Shown here: one piece after another, positions 21,861 to 33,601 of the stretch | Layout: each line of letters starts with the position of its first letter | Numbering within the stretch: position 1 is the stretch's first letter | Origin: Viola odorata | Lineage: Eukaryota > Streptophyta > Magnoliopsida > Malpighiales > Violaceae | DNA length: 64,000 bases | Reading direction: 5' to 3' | Assembly (NCBI GenBank): GCA_963691705.1 | Contig: OY829544.1 | Location: 39,825,917 to 39,889,916 of the forward strand | The notes under the pieces: model-generated | Database searches by the model: none | What the model was told of the DNA's origin: nothing | Seen by the model: the letters and a program-made list of their open reading frames with translations, nothing else | Position numbers and translations under genes: made by a program

Positions 21861-22370
21861 CAGGAGTGAAAAGTCCTAGCCTTGTGATGGCCGGACCTGA
21901 TCAGACGACTCACTAAGTGAAGGCACGCCCTGGCATACCTAAAAACTAGTGTTGGGAGTGAAAAGTCCTATCCTCATTGCAGCCGAGCTAACACAGGTGG
22001 GCCACTGAGATAAGGCACATCCCGACTCCCCCGGGAGTGAAAAGTCATATCCTTGTGGTAAACCAGGCTAACATAGACGACCCACCAAGATGAGGCACAT
22101 CCCGGCATCCCTGGGAGTGAAAAGTCCTACCCTTGTGCTGACCGTTCTCGTGGAGACGACTCACCAAGAAGAGGCACGCCCCAGAGAGATAGTAACTCCA
22201 TCCTGGAAGTGAAAATCCTATCCTTGTGATAACCGGGCTAATATAGACGGCTCACTAAGTGAGGGCACGATTCCAGAATGCGAGGTCAACGCCTGAAAGT
22301 GAAAAACCTAGCCTTGTGACGGCCTGTCCTGATCCGACGACTCACTAAGATGAGGCACTTTCCAGGCCGA
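21861..22370 (+). repeat. Hairpin-bearing tandem array after pol (element A)
   Basis: Six units of about 80-92 bp start with a GGGAGTGAAAAGTCCTA-like block at 21861, 21954, 22033, 22113, 22203 and 22293. Each contains CCTTGTGA-like and TCACTAAG-like arms that can pair, then GAGGCAC. The same array follows pol in B and C. The sequence is non-coding. Confidence 0.85.
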
Positions 22371-23104
22371 TCATTGAAAATGTGAAGAATCCCGAAATCT
22401 CAGCAAGTAACCAGATGGGAAATTCCTGGTGAAGATGGCTGGTGGAGAAAGCGATAAGAGCGACATCGGCAATAACAACCCGAGTTGGAGGTGGAAAGGC
22501 TTTTACGGGTAACTATTGTCTATTAGTACATGTCGTTTTACTAATGACTTCTAATTGAGAATGTGCAGAGATATTATTCAGACGACGCAGAGATTGAGTC
22601 TCTCGTTATCGTGGCTTGGGTAATGTGATTTAAGCGATAAGGATACTATGTATCTTTCTGGCAACATTCCCATGGAAAAGGAGACGTCAGAACCTATCTA
22701 CAAGCCATTCTAAGCCATCAGCCGGGAACATCTGCGACAAGGCTATTATACGCTATACATCGTGGGAAAACGGGAAAAAGTGGATATCGCACTTCTTTTC
22801 TATATGCCTGTTATCTCGAAGGTTATCTACTGAATGATAATTGAAATGCTCATGTAAGGGTCATGCCGCGATATCTCCCAACGCGCCCATCATCACAACT
22901 TAATAAGGAAAGGAAATTGGCAGCAAACGAAATCATAAAGCCGAATAGATGGTTGTTCATAAAGGCCCCAAAAGGGTTACAAAAAATAAAAACCCAAAAC
23001 TTTAAGGTTCAAGAGACAAGGACAAAAATGGACGAATCTTGAGCGACAAACAGAGCGATAACGCTCGGTGTAGGCCGACCCTACGAGCATCCCCGACTCT
23101 TGTA
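22371..23104. other. Non-coding spacer between hairpin array and a1 (element A)
   Basis: No gene seen. It is partly alignable with 33056-33601 of element B (GTAACCAGATG, then TCCTGGTGAAG or CCCTGGTGAAG). It probably contains the 3' end of the antisense a1 transcript. Confidence 0.5.
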
Positions 23105-25414
23105 TCACTTTGCCTTGGCTTGGCGGAAACCTCGTCCGAGAGATGCACGGACTTCTTTAGGAAAGTGGCAGAAAAAGGCATCACCGTGGTACACCTCTTC
23201 TCCATGAATCTCTGAGAAGCAGTTGGCCATGATAGCGGCAGTGCTCTCAACGTACCACATGCATTTTTCCGTTGTCTCTCTCTCCAGTGTCGTTTTCTCT
23301 GCCATCAATGCTGCCTTTTCCTCTTCCAGCGCAACACTCCTAGTTTTCTCAGTGGACGCCTGCTCTTGCACCTCTCTCTGTTCCTTCTGGGCCATCGCCA
23401 AGGCCAATAGTAAATTCTGGCGTTCCTTCAATAACCTCTCTTTCTCCTCTTTCTCCTTAGAGAGTTCATCTACAGAGGCGGAAAGGGTGGCGACCTTGCG
23501 CGACATGTGCTCCTCCTAGTAATGAAATTAAGAGAAACAAGTAAAGAGCTTGGAGCGCACCGAACTTACCTGTGCGTCCGCCGGTTGAGAAAGGAAGGCT
23601 TCCCGCTCTTCGGGGGACGTTAACGTATGGGCAACCAAAATAGAAGAAACTTCGACGGAACTGTCCTCCCCGACAACCGCGAACCCCGAACTACACAATT
23701 TGGTCAAGTCAACCTGATGAGTGATAGGACCGGATTCGCCCATCGAGCTCAGGTCGGCCATGAGGTGAGGCGCGACAACCCCTCCCTCGAAGTGCCGAAG
23801 CATTGGGGCGCCAGAAGAAATAAAAACCACGGTAGCGGGAGATGGAGGCTGACAAGAAGAATTACCCCCATGAAGTTCAAAGGAACCGTGAGGTGAGAAA
23901 CCAAACAAATCTTCACTAAAACCCAAGCCATTGGAAAAGGGTTCGAAGGGCCCTGAACCGCTAAGGCCCCCTAGAAAGTCAGAAGATTGATCCTCAGAAG
24001 GCATCGTGGAATCAACAACGACATCGTGTCCCTCCCCGGTATTAGCATGACCCGTTAGCGGGCTCGCGCCCCCAGCGTCAGGTCACGCCCTCTTCACAGG
24101 ACGAGCCAGTATGTGGCTCAAGTTCATACTGTTTGATGGGGAGATGAGAGTGGAAGCAGTAGGGGCGTCCTGTAGAAGGAAATGAAACGAGGGATAAAAG
24201 AATAAAAGAAAACGCAAAAATAGCATTAAAAGGTAAGGGATGAGACAATGTTTATAAAAGAAACACTTACCGCAACGATGTCGGTAACAGGCGCTTCAGA
24301 GGAAGCGGCCGCGTCTGGGGACGGAGTGAGAGCGGCAACGCTTCTCGTCCTTTTATTTTTCTTTCCTTTAAGGGGAGCCTTTGAGGAGGAGGCCTGAACA
24401 GGGTAGGCAGCAACAGACATGACAGGAACACCCAGAGGAATTGTAGTGGATTCCTCACCAACTGGGGAAGAAGACGGCTGAACGAGACTCGTGGTAGTGA
24501 CAGGCGGTACAGTCAGATTAACCGCAGCTGTAGCAGCGGCAGCAGCGGCGATAGCCTCTTCTTTTTCTCTCCTTTGTTGAGCCCTTCTTAACCATTTCCT
24601 GACGCTCTCGAGTTTCCTGTTGGGATCGGTCGCTGCATAATCATAAGATAATGTTAGCGTTAGTACAAACTGCGACAAAGGAGAAAACAATGCAACACTC
24701 ACGTCTGATGCAAGTTTGGATGCCCATCCTGCATGCCAAATTGTGAGTATGAACGCTGATTTCCAACTGGAGTAGTTTGTCCAACCAGCCTCGCTTAGGC
24801 TGGTGAAGCGCCCCCCGCCGACCCTAGGCGCTATCCTTGACGTCTTGATTAAAACCGGATCGCCACCAAGGGTCAGGCTGATCAAGAAGGTCAATAACAA
24901 AAAATTCCTTTTTCCAACTTTCAATGGAAGGCTCAAGGTGAAGGAGTTTCCAGGTGAAGTTCTTAAGCGAGTCATCATCATAACGGGGCGATATCGCTAT
25001 CACACCCCGATGACTGTACAGTTTGGAAAGAGACTTAAGCAGCAAAAGGGAAGGAGAGTTAATCCCTTTGTACTTGCAAAGTTCTAGAAAGGCATAAACA
25101 CAACAATATGCATTTGGGGTTAACTAAACAGGATTCAGATCAAGAGCACTAAGCAACTGTTTCACAAAGGGATCAACAGGAAATAGGAAACCATAACGAA
25201 ACATCTGAGCATATAGAACCCTACGATTACCAGTCAAAATGCTATTCAGGAGTAATGATTTAGGGGCAACAGAGACCGTATAACCCTCCGGAATATTAGC
25301 ATGATGATCGGCTAGATGCTCATTAAGAGCGGTTAAAAAAGTAATGCTACTAGCGGTATTCTCAATCTTTTCCTCGTCAATGGATTTAGACTCAGAGCGG
25401 CGAGTCCTAGCCAT
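23105..25414 (-). pseudogene. Antisense gene a1 of element A, spliced, broken
   Basis: Start ATG is at 25414 (MARTRRSESKS...). Exon 1 is 25414-24703 (712 nt), intron 24702-24633 (GTGAGT...GCAG), exon 2 24632-24271 (362 nt), intron 24270-24171 (GTAAGT...ACAG), exon 3 24170-23105. Exons 1 and 2 have exactly the lengths of element B's a1. Residues ~40-235 form the a1/a2 domain (NRRVLYAQMFRYGF, GVIAISPRYDDDSL, WKKEFFVIDL). Exon 2 is basic, Ala/Pro-rich, with KGKKNKRTRSVA as a likely nuclear signal. Exon 3 ends in a coiled coil. TAGs at 25124 and 24824, more stops in exon 3 (near 24093, 23528, 23516) and a frame change make it a pseudogene. Function unknown; it resembles, from memory, the Pfam family 'putative gypsy type transposon'. 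Confidence 0.75.
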
Positions 25415-25586
25415 GGCAGAAATAAAGGGTAAAAGGATGAAGAAGACGACAAGAACAAACGAGAAATACCTTTCTAAGGAGAAGAACTCTGAACGCCCAG
25501 ATGATGAAAAGGAGAAACAGAAGCCGACTCAGAAGAATATGGAAAGAGTAAAATGGCAAAAGTGGAAAAAAGAAACAAGTGTTAGG

Positions 25587-25754
25587 TTTTATAGCCTCAA
25601 AAGTCAGGTAAAATGACTGTTGTAACAGTCATCATGACGTCTTAAGGACAGGCGTAGGTAATGAGTACGATTCTTGAGAAGTGAGAAGGCGCTTTGATCT
25701 CACCAATTCCTAGGGCACGCTAACCCTTGATGCCCTTACAAGTTTACACGTGTC
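25587..25754 (-). promoter_or_regulatory. Likely promoter of a1 (element A)
   Basis: On the minus strand a TATAAAA box (25593-25587) lies about 175 bp before the a1 ATG, with a G-box CACGTG at 25747-25752 further upstream. The same pair is found upstream of a1 in element B. Confidence 0.6.
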
Positions 25755-25804
25755 TTTGGGATCATCATGACTCCTCCTTTACATTAATGAGGAAATCATG
25801 AGCA

Positions 25805-26086
25805 TTAAATGCTCTGAAAAGAAGAATCGACTTTCAAAACAAGATAAACGCAATGGCGTGATGACGCGGCAAATGAGATAACGTGACTGGGCGATAATTG
25901 AACTAAGTAGCTGACAAGATAGTGCAAAAAGGCAGAATAAAGATTATTTGTTCGAGAAAGAATTACAAACAGCAATACAGGACAAGTGTCATTGATTATT
26001 ACAAACTGAATCAAGCCAATGGTCGGTAGGAGAAATACAAGAAGTGAAGTCCTCTCTGGCGCTAACCTTATCTGATCATGGAAGCG
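25805..26086 (-). other. 3' flank of a2 of element A, cut off by element B
   Basis: This stretch was joined to 41887 before B inserted (target duplication AAGCG at 26082-26086). Reading on the minus strand it continues a2 briefly, then diverges from the B and C versions, so the last ~60 codons of a2 appear lost or decayed. No other gene is seen between a1 and here. Confidence 0.45.
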
Positions 26087-26623
26087 TGATAACAATCAAG
26101 ACATCCCTAACGGTGCTTCCACACTTACGGCTCCCGCCGGGACGATTTCCCATAAGACCCGCAAGATATTTTCATATCGCCCGAGAATCAGCGAAGGATT
26201 CCTCGGATGGTCGACATCAGCCGGGGGGGGGGGGGGGGGGAGGGGGGCTCACGCGACTCTATACGCACGGCACCATCCCATCCTAGGGACCCACGAGGTT
26301 ATCGTTCCCGGCAGCCCGTCAGATATCGCTCATGACGTCATCCATCGGTATCGCTTGTGATGTCACCATCAGACATCGCCTGGATTGTTATCGCCAGATA
26401 TCGCCAAATAGGCCTATAAATACCCCTATGTTTCCTCTCAGAAGGTAAGATCGAGATCACTGAGATGAACCTCTGTTGTTTTTAAAACCTGAACTGACTT
26501 AAGCATCGGAGTGTCTACGCCGGAGCCCCCCTCCGGCGCTTTGCAGGTACACTCGAGATTGACCGCCACCGTTCCGATCAAGCATGACTCCGAATCTTAT
26601 AAGACCGTCGTCGAATCTTATCA
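26087..26623 (+). repeat. 5' LTR of element B (537 bp)
   Basis: TGATAAC...TTATCA termini. It contains a G tract (18 G then A then 6 G, 26223-26247), a TGACGTCA with flanking GATATCGC/GGTATCGC words, a TATAAAT box at 26415-26421 and the shared AAGCATCGGAGTGTCT block. The inverted repeat GCCGGAG...CTCCGGC spans 26519-26537. Confidence 0.9.
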
Positions 26624-26625
26624 AA

Positions 26626-26643
26626 TGGTGCTTTCATTGAGAG
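26626..26643 (+). promoter_or_regulatory. Primer-binding site of element B
   Basis: TGGTGCTTTCATTGAGAG starts two bases after the LTR end, as in A and C. Confidence 0.7.
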
Positions 26644-26708
26644 CTTTGGTATATTAAGTGAGCGTCCTTAATAGCCAAGCTCCGTCTAGTCGGAAGATTG
26701 GAACGGTC

Positions 26709-28545
26709 ATGACCGCAGGATCGCAGCCGATCCGATCATCATCCTCTAATATCCCTTTCTCAATCTGCAGACAGTTGTTCCCTTTTGCTACTGCTGATCT
26801 CTCTATGACGACTCAACCCATTATTTCGGGATTTTTGGACCTCTCGGTCGGAACCGCTGGGGGATTGGCCTCCTCGCAGACGGACGTCTTGTCATCTCAG
26901 ATAGCGGGATCTGATTTCTCCACTCCTCTTTCGGGGGGATCTGTGCTCAACCGTGAACATCCCTTTGCAATGGAAATAGCGGCCCTTCGTTCTCGGCTGG
27001 AATATTTGACTTAAATGGCCACAAGATTCACGCCTGGTGCTTCTGGATCTAGTCTCCCTCCCCGAGTCATGTTCACACCATCTACTGTTCCCAGAAAGCC
27101 TCCAGATGCCTTTATCCGCGGGAAATCCTCCGATTAGTGTTAAGCAATTTACTCAAGGAAGAGTAGAAGCTTACGTACCACAAATGCCGCAAGGTCTCCT
27201 CCTACAAGGAGACAGGCAGCTTGAGGGGGTTAGGATCTGGTGAGACGGATGGAGGGAAGGAGCCAACAGAAGTGTGTCTCCCGAGTATAGTGAAAGATCC
27301 AGTAGTCGAAGGTATCGAAGTCGTTCACGTAGGCGCCACAGTTGATCTCCTAGACGACATCTTACGCCAGAACCACGAAATAGGGGGCGTCAGGCCGAAA
27401 TGTCTCCTCCAAGACAGGCGCGTGAAATTCTTGATGATACATCGGGCCACCCATTCAGCCGTCGTATAAGGCGTCACAGGGTCAGTCGGCGCGTGAAGCT
27501 TCCCACTGATATTTATAATGGCACCAAGGATCCCATCTCGCACATTAATAAAGTGAAGGATTTTGTTCAGTTTCAGACCCACAGTGATGCGGCGTTATGC
27601 CAAATATTCGTTATGACATTATCGGGCGTTGCGCGTCTCTGGTTTGAGGGTCTCTCTGGTGGATCCATTAATAATTTCTCACAATTAGAATCTAAATTTC
27701 GGAGCAGATTTAGCACGGCAATCCCAATCAGGAAATCTGCCGCCGCGTTATTTGACATACAACGAAGGCCTCAAGAAACCTTAAAGGAATTTCTTAGTCG
27801 CTTCTATTTGGAAATGTCCTTAACGCCGGGCGTTACTATTGATTTTGCTATAGAAGCTCTGAAAAGGAACTGCCGCTATGGAAAGCTGAAAGACGCGCTC
27901 ATGGTGGACCCTCCAGTGACTTTAGATGCGTTGAGGCTTAAAGCCCATAATTATGCGAAAATGGAAGAAGAAGAAAACAGAGATAGGACGTATAATGTAC
28001 CGCAGGGGACATCTCAAATTGCCGCTGCTCCCACGAAGCCCCTTCCTGACGACCATTTTATCGACGATTACGCCAGGCGGAAAGACCATATCCCCAAGGC
28101 CTCCAACAAACAGAAGGGTCATTTTTCGAAGGGAAAAACCGGTGGTTCCCCCTCTCGACGTCACGGGGATTCTTATAAAAATCGTACATATGACCCAGAT
28201 TTTCCTTCTCTTAACGTGCCAAGGGCAGAGATTTTAGCAATAGCGGAACAGCGAAATCTTCCCATCCGCTACCCCTCGCCTACGAAACCAGGAGTGCTTC
28301 TAGGGAGAAGGGAGAATGCTTATTGTAAATTCCACAAAGCCAGGGGCCATTCCACAGAAGCGTGCAGGGAGTTAAGATCGGCGATAGAACGTTTGGTAGA
28401 AGAAGGATATTTAGGAGAATTTGCCACCCAGATAAGAGAAGATGCCAGAAATAATCTCATGAAAAGGACAGCAGACGAACCACCAGTTCCTCCTCGCGTT
28501 CCGCAAAAGGATGATGCTCCCAGAGGTAAAGATAGGGAAACTCTT
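26709..28545 (+). pseudogene. gag: Tat-type Gag of element B, broken
   Basis: The start is placed at ATG 26709, which aligns with the Gag starts of A and C; an upstream in-frame start at 26658 is less likely. A TAA at 27012-27014 and shifts between 27015 and 27400 break the N-terminal third. An Arg/Ser-rich stretch is readable at about 27294-27350. From 27400 the frame is open through the capsid core (VARLWFEGLSGGSI, SLTPGVTIDFAIEALKRNC) and a zinc knuckle CKFHKARGHSTEAC at about 28325-28366, straight into protease. Confidence 0.85.
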
Positions 28546-31500
28546 ACGGTTGATGACGAATATATCCCTATGATTAACATTATCGCGGGAGGAACCCCTT
28601 ATATGGACGAATCAGAGCAATCGACAACCGCGAAAGGAGACAAACGCACACGTGATGGCATGACAAAAAAAGGAGATGCGATAGGCATATTGGATCGAAT
28701 GGTATTATCCTTTTCCGAAGAGGATGAGAAAGGCGTAGTCTATCCGCACAATGATGCATTGGTGGTTACGCCTGTCATCGCCAGTCATGGAATCAGAAGG
28801 ACTCTTATTGATAATGGGAGCGCGGTGAACCTCTTTTCGCTGAAAGCATACAATCTCATGAAACGACCTGATAATGAGTTAACGCCTAGCAAATGGCCTA
28901 TAGTCGGCATTGATGGGATTCCAATCCCTGTCACGGGGGTAATTACTTTGCCCATATCCTTCCGAGAAGACACCTACAAACGATCAGAGAACCTATTGTT
29001 CCTTGTCGTGGATCTGAATTTGCCTTACAATGTTGTGCTCGGACGACCTTTCCTCAACCGCTTTGGAGCGGTGATATCTCAGAAACATTTAAAGATGAAA
29101 TACCCCTCCTGGGATGGGGTAGTATCCGTAAAAGGCGATCAAAAGCTGGCAGCGGAATGCTACTCGCTCATGACTCAAAGAAACTGCGATAGGTACGTAT
29201 GTATAGCAGTGGACCCCTATGAGTAGAGCGACGAGAAGTGCGCTCAACCTCTAGACAAAATGATACCTATTCCGGCAATCGGTATAGAGGAAGCAAGTTT
29301 CCTGATCAGTGAAAAACTCAGCCCAGCGGAAAACCTTCAACTGGCCCGGCTGCTGAACAAATGCCAAGGAGATTTCGCGTGGAAACCCTCCAAGATGCCA
29401 GGCCGGTACAACAAAAGCGACGCGTATTCTCTAATGAAAAGGCGTTAGCTGTAGATAAGGAAGTAGCAAAGCTTCTTGACGCAGGGTTTATCCGCGAAGT
29501 TCAATATCCCACCTGGCTAGCGAACCCTGTCCTTGTTCCTAAGCCCAATGGGGATTGACGCATGTGCATCGACTTCACAGATTTAAATGATGCCTGCCCT
29601 AAAGATTGCTACCCGCTTCCTCGCATAGATCAGTTAGTTGATCAGACCACTGGATACGCTTATCTAAGTTCATTGGACGCCAACTCTGGATACCATCAGA
29701 TCCCCATGGCCCGGGAAGATGAAGAAAAGACTGTATTTCTCACTCCAAAGGCCACCTACTGTTATACGGCGATGCCGTTTGGGCTAAAGAACGTCGAGGC
29801 TACGTTCCAACGTATGGCCAATAAGATATTCGAAGAGCAAATAGGGAGGAATGTGGAAGCGTACGTTGACGATATATTGGTGAAGAGCGCAAGCTTTCAA
29901 GATCACCTACGAGACTTAAAAGAAGTCTTTGACATAATGAAAAGGTATCGCATGAAGTTAAATCCCCGAAAATGCATGTTTGCATTTCAAACAAGAAAAT
30001 TCTTGGGCTACGTGGTCAGCCAAAAAGGCATCCTGCCTAACCCCTCAAAGGTTAAGGCCATACAAGACATGATATCGCCAAGAACCATTAAAGAGGTGCA
30101 AAGGCTAACAGGACGAGTCATTGCCCTTGGGCGATTCATTTCCAAGCAAGGAGAAAAGTGTCTCCCTTTTTTCAAAGTCATACGCAAGAAAGCCTCGTTC
30201 GGGTGGACCCCGGAATGTGAGGAGGCATTTATCGGGCTAAAGGATTACCTATCGTCTGACCTACTATTGACGAGACCCGAAACAGGCGATACATTATATC
30301 TGTATCTTGGCGCCGCAGATGAAGTGGTCAGTGCCGTCCTTGTTCGCGATCATAACCACTCTCATCGCCCGGTCTATTTTGTGAGCCACGTCCTAAAGGA
30401 TGCGGAGTTGCGATACGCCCGAATCGAAAAGATAGCATTCGCTCTTATACAGGCCACCCGCAAAATGGATCGATATTTTCTGTCTTATTCCGTCATCGTA
30501 CTCACAGACCAACCTTTGAAAAGAATATTTCGAAAGCCTGAATCTTCCGGAAGAATGTTGAGTTGGGCGCTTGAACTAGAACAATATGGATTGAGGTATC
30601 AGTCTCGACCGTCCGTAAAGGCTCAGATCCTGGCTGATTTCATAGCGGAATGTACCTTTACAGAGGATCCTTTGGACGGCGTACCTGAAGCGGAATGGGC
30701 GATATGGATCTCCCGTTCCCGGAAACCTACACGGACCTCTGGATCGTCCATGTGGATGGAGCTAAAAACCAAGAGCTGGCTGGAGCTGGAATCTTTATAA
30801 ATGGGCCGCACGATATGCAAATACGATACGCCATTCGAATCCTACAGCCGTTATCTAATAACGCGGCAGAGTATGAGGCGTTGCTAGCTGGACTCAGAAT
30901 AGGGAAAGGACTTTCCTCTAAAGGGAGGCACGATACCGGAAGAACAGGAGACCTGCGTCTAAAAATATGTGGTGATTCCAAGTTGATAATTGACCAGGTC
31001 TTGGGGCACTCTCAGGCCCGGGAACCCATCATGATTCAATATCTCGCCAAAGTAAAGCGATAATTGTTGGAAATAAAGAAAGAGGGCATGCAAATCAGCT
31101 TCGAGCATATCCCTAGGGAGGAAAACGCTGAAGCTGACAATCTAGCCAAAATGGCCGCGAATCCGGAAGCATCCATACCCAAAGGCGTATATTATCATGA
31201 GCTATCGGTACCATCCTTCATGGAAGAGCAAGCATCTTTATGTGTGGAGGAAAGTGAGAGCGACTGGCGAATCTCCGTAATCAAATACTTGAAACACGAG
31301 GAACTGCCTGAGGATACCGCTGAAAAGAAGAAGGTACTGAGATAGGCAGCTCGCTGTACGTACTATGACGGGGATCTAATCCGAAGGTGTTTTTCTCACC
31401 CTGCCGCCAAATGTATAACTGAGCAAGAGGGCCTTCACACCTTGCGCGAAATCCATGAAGGGGTATGTGGTATGCACGTGTCAGGCGGTACCCTGGCAGC

Positions 31501-32499
31501 ACAGGTCTTTCTATCCGGATTCTACTGGCCCACCATCCGAAGAGATTGCCACAACTATGTGCAAACCTGCCCTAAGTGCCAGGAGTTTGCCAAGATTCCT
31601 CGGCGGCCTGCCACTGAAATATCTGAAATTATCGCCCCTTGTCCTTTTGCTGAATGGGGGATTGATATCCTAGGCCCATTCCCAAAGGCAAGGTCTGAAC
31701 TGAAGTTTGTGATAGTGGCGGTAGACTATTTCACTAAGTGGGCGGAAGCTGAAGCAGTCGCCACAATCACAGCAGAAAAAACTTGGCGTTTCCTCAAATA
31801 TCAAGTTATCATGAGGTTTGGCATACCTCGTGTCCTTGTCAGCGACAATGGGACGCAGTTCACCAGCCAGTTCTTCAAAGACCAGTGCTCAGAATTTAGA
31901 ATCGAGCAACGCTTTTCCTCCGTGGCTCATCCGCAAACTAATGGACAGGCGGAAGTAACCAATCGGAGCATCCTTAGCGGCATCAAGAAAAACCTAGAAG
32001 GGTCTAAAAAGAAATGGGCTGATGAGCTACCATACGTGATGTGGGCGTACCGCATGACCATTAAGACTACCACCGGAGAAACACCTTTCGCGTTGGCCTT
32101 CGGGACCGAAGCCGTTACACCGGTGGAAATTGGAACCATGAGCCTACGGGTGGCTCACTTTCGGGAGGAACTGAATGAGGAAAGGTTACGAGCTAACCTG
32201 GATGCGTTACCAGAAGTCTGAGAGGAAATCCTTCTGAAACGCAGCATTACAAACGAAAGATGGCCCGTTATCATAACAGGCGCGTCAAAGAACGGTTGCT
32301 GAAACCCGGTGACCTGGTGCTCAGAGACAAGCGAGCGGCAGGACAACGTATGGGAAAACTCAGTCCAAACTGGGATGGACCATATCGCGTCACCCACGTT
32401 GTCGGGAAAGGAGCCTATCATCTGGAGACTCTCGATGGTACACCCTTATCCAACTCTTGGAATATCGCTCGCTTGAAGTTATATTACTCTAGAATTTGA
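28546..32499 (+). pseudogene. pol: Tat-type Pro-RT-RNase H-aRNH-integrase of element B, broken
   Basis: Protease LIDNGSAVNLFSL is intact. RT (DANSGYHQIP, YVDDILVKS) and the first RNase H lie in one frame at 29562-30690. The second RNase H follows in another (HVDGAKN, NNAAEYEALLAGL, CGDSKLIIDQV). Integrase (31350-32221) has HEGVCGMH, TCPKCQ, GIDILGPFP, VSDNGTQFTS and TNGQAEVTNR, and a C-terminal LSPNWDGPYRV. Lesions: TAG 29224, a deletion near 29403 that shifts frame, TGA 29556 (a Trp codon in A and C), a shift near 30690, TAA 31061, TAG 31343 and a stop/shift at 32219. Confidence 0.88.
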
Positions 32500-32611
32500 T
32501 TTTATCTGCACCTTTGATTTATGTCAACCCTAACCATGACTAACGCTCGATGAGAGACCTTTCGTGGAAATTTGTGGTTGCCTTTGTGCAGATAAAAAAG
32601 GGGGTATTTTG

Positions 32612-33055
32612 GGGAAGTGAAAAGTCCTATCCTTGTGATGGTCGGTCTTGATCAGATGGCCATTAAGTGAGGGCACTACCCACCATACCTTGAATTAGCG
32701 TCGGATTGAAAGATCCTGGATGCCCCCGGGGGTGAAAAGTCCTATCCTTGTGATAACCGATCTTGATCAGATGGCTCATTAAGTGAGGGCACCACTCGGT
32801 ATCTTTGGGAGTGAAAAGTCCTTTTCTTGTACTGACCGTTCTCGTGGAGACGGCCCAACAAGACGAGGCACGCCCCGAAGAAATAGAAACTTCGTTCTAG
32901 AAACAAGAATTCTATCTTAACGACTGGGCTGCTATAGCTAAGCCCTTAAGTAAGGACACGGTTCTAGATGCGAGGGCAACGCCCAAAAGTGAAAATTCCC
33001 TAGCCTTGTGATAGCCGTCCCGATCCGACAGCTCACTAAGACGAGGCACTTTAAG
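32612..33055 (+). repeat. Hairpin-bearing tandem array after pol (element B)
   Basis: Five recognisable units begin with GTGAAAAGTCCTATCC-like sequence near 32612, 32727, 32808, 32898 and 32983. Arms such as CTTGT/ACAAG are visible in the third unit. The array corresponds to 21861-22370 and 55440-55925. Confidence 0.8.
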
Positions 33056-33601
33056 GGCCGATCGTGAAAAAAAGGGAAACGCGAAGAATCGCGAAATCCC
33101 GGCTAGTAACCAGATGTGTAATCCCTGGTGAAGTATAGAGCTGATAGCGAAAGCGATTCCCGCGGGTTCCAGGGTAACGCCCTATGATGGCAGCGAAAAG
33201 GCTCCTACGGGTAATTACTATCCCTCGTAACGTGTTTTTGTTACTGATGATTTATAATTAAGAATGCGCAGAATACTTTTCGGGCAGCGGAAGGAGTGAG
33301 GATGTCGTAAGCAGGGATATCGCCGGGCTTACCGAGAAAGTTAACCCAATACCAAATTTTGTAATTTTGGTGGGAACGCTAAGGATCTGTTCGGAAAAGT
33401 AAGCGCATTGGGAAAACATGGCGAAGATAACGCCAAGGTAGTTTGCAAAGAGGCAACTAAATAAAGGAAAGCTAGCAATAAAAGTGGCTTGAACACATCG
33501 AAATGTTTAAAGGGGATTACAAACTTTGGTGGTCAAAATAATAAACAAAAATTTAGTGACGCTTGATCACTAAGGAAAGAGTGGTAAAGCCTCGAAGCAC
33601 G
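33056..33601. other. Non-coding spacer between array and a1 (element B)
   Basis: No gene seen. It is alignable in part with 22371-23104 of element A and probably includes the a1 3' untranslated region. Confidence 0.5.

Noticed and set aside
23105..25414. Antisense frames as mere shadows of a sense gene
   Set aside because: There is no sense gene on the other strand in these intervals, and the antisense proteins are conserved between three elements with matching introns.
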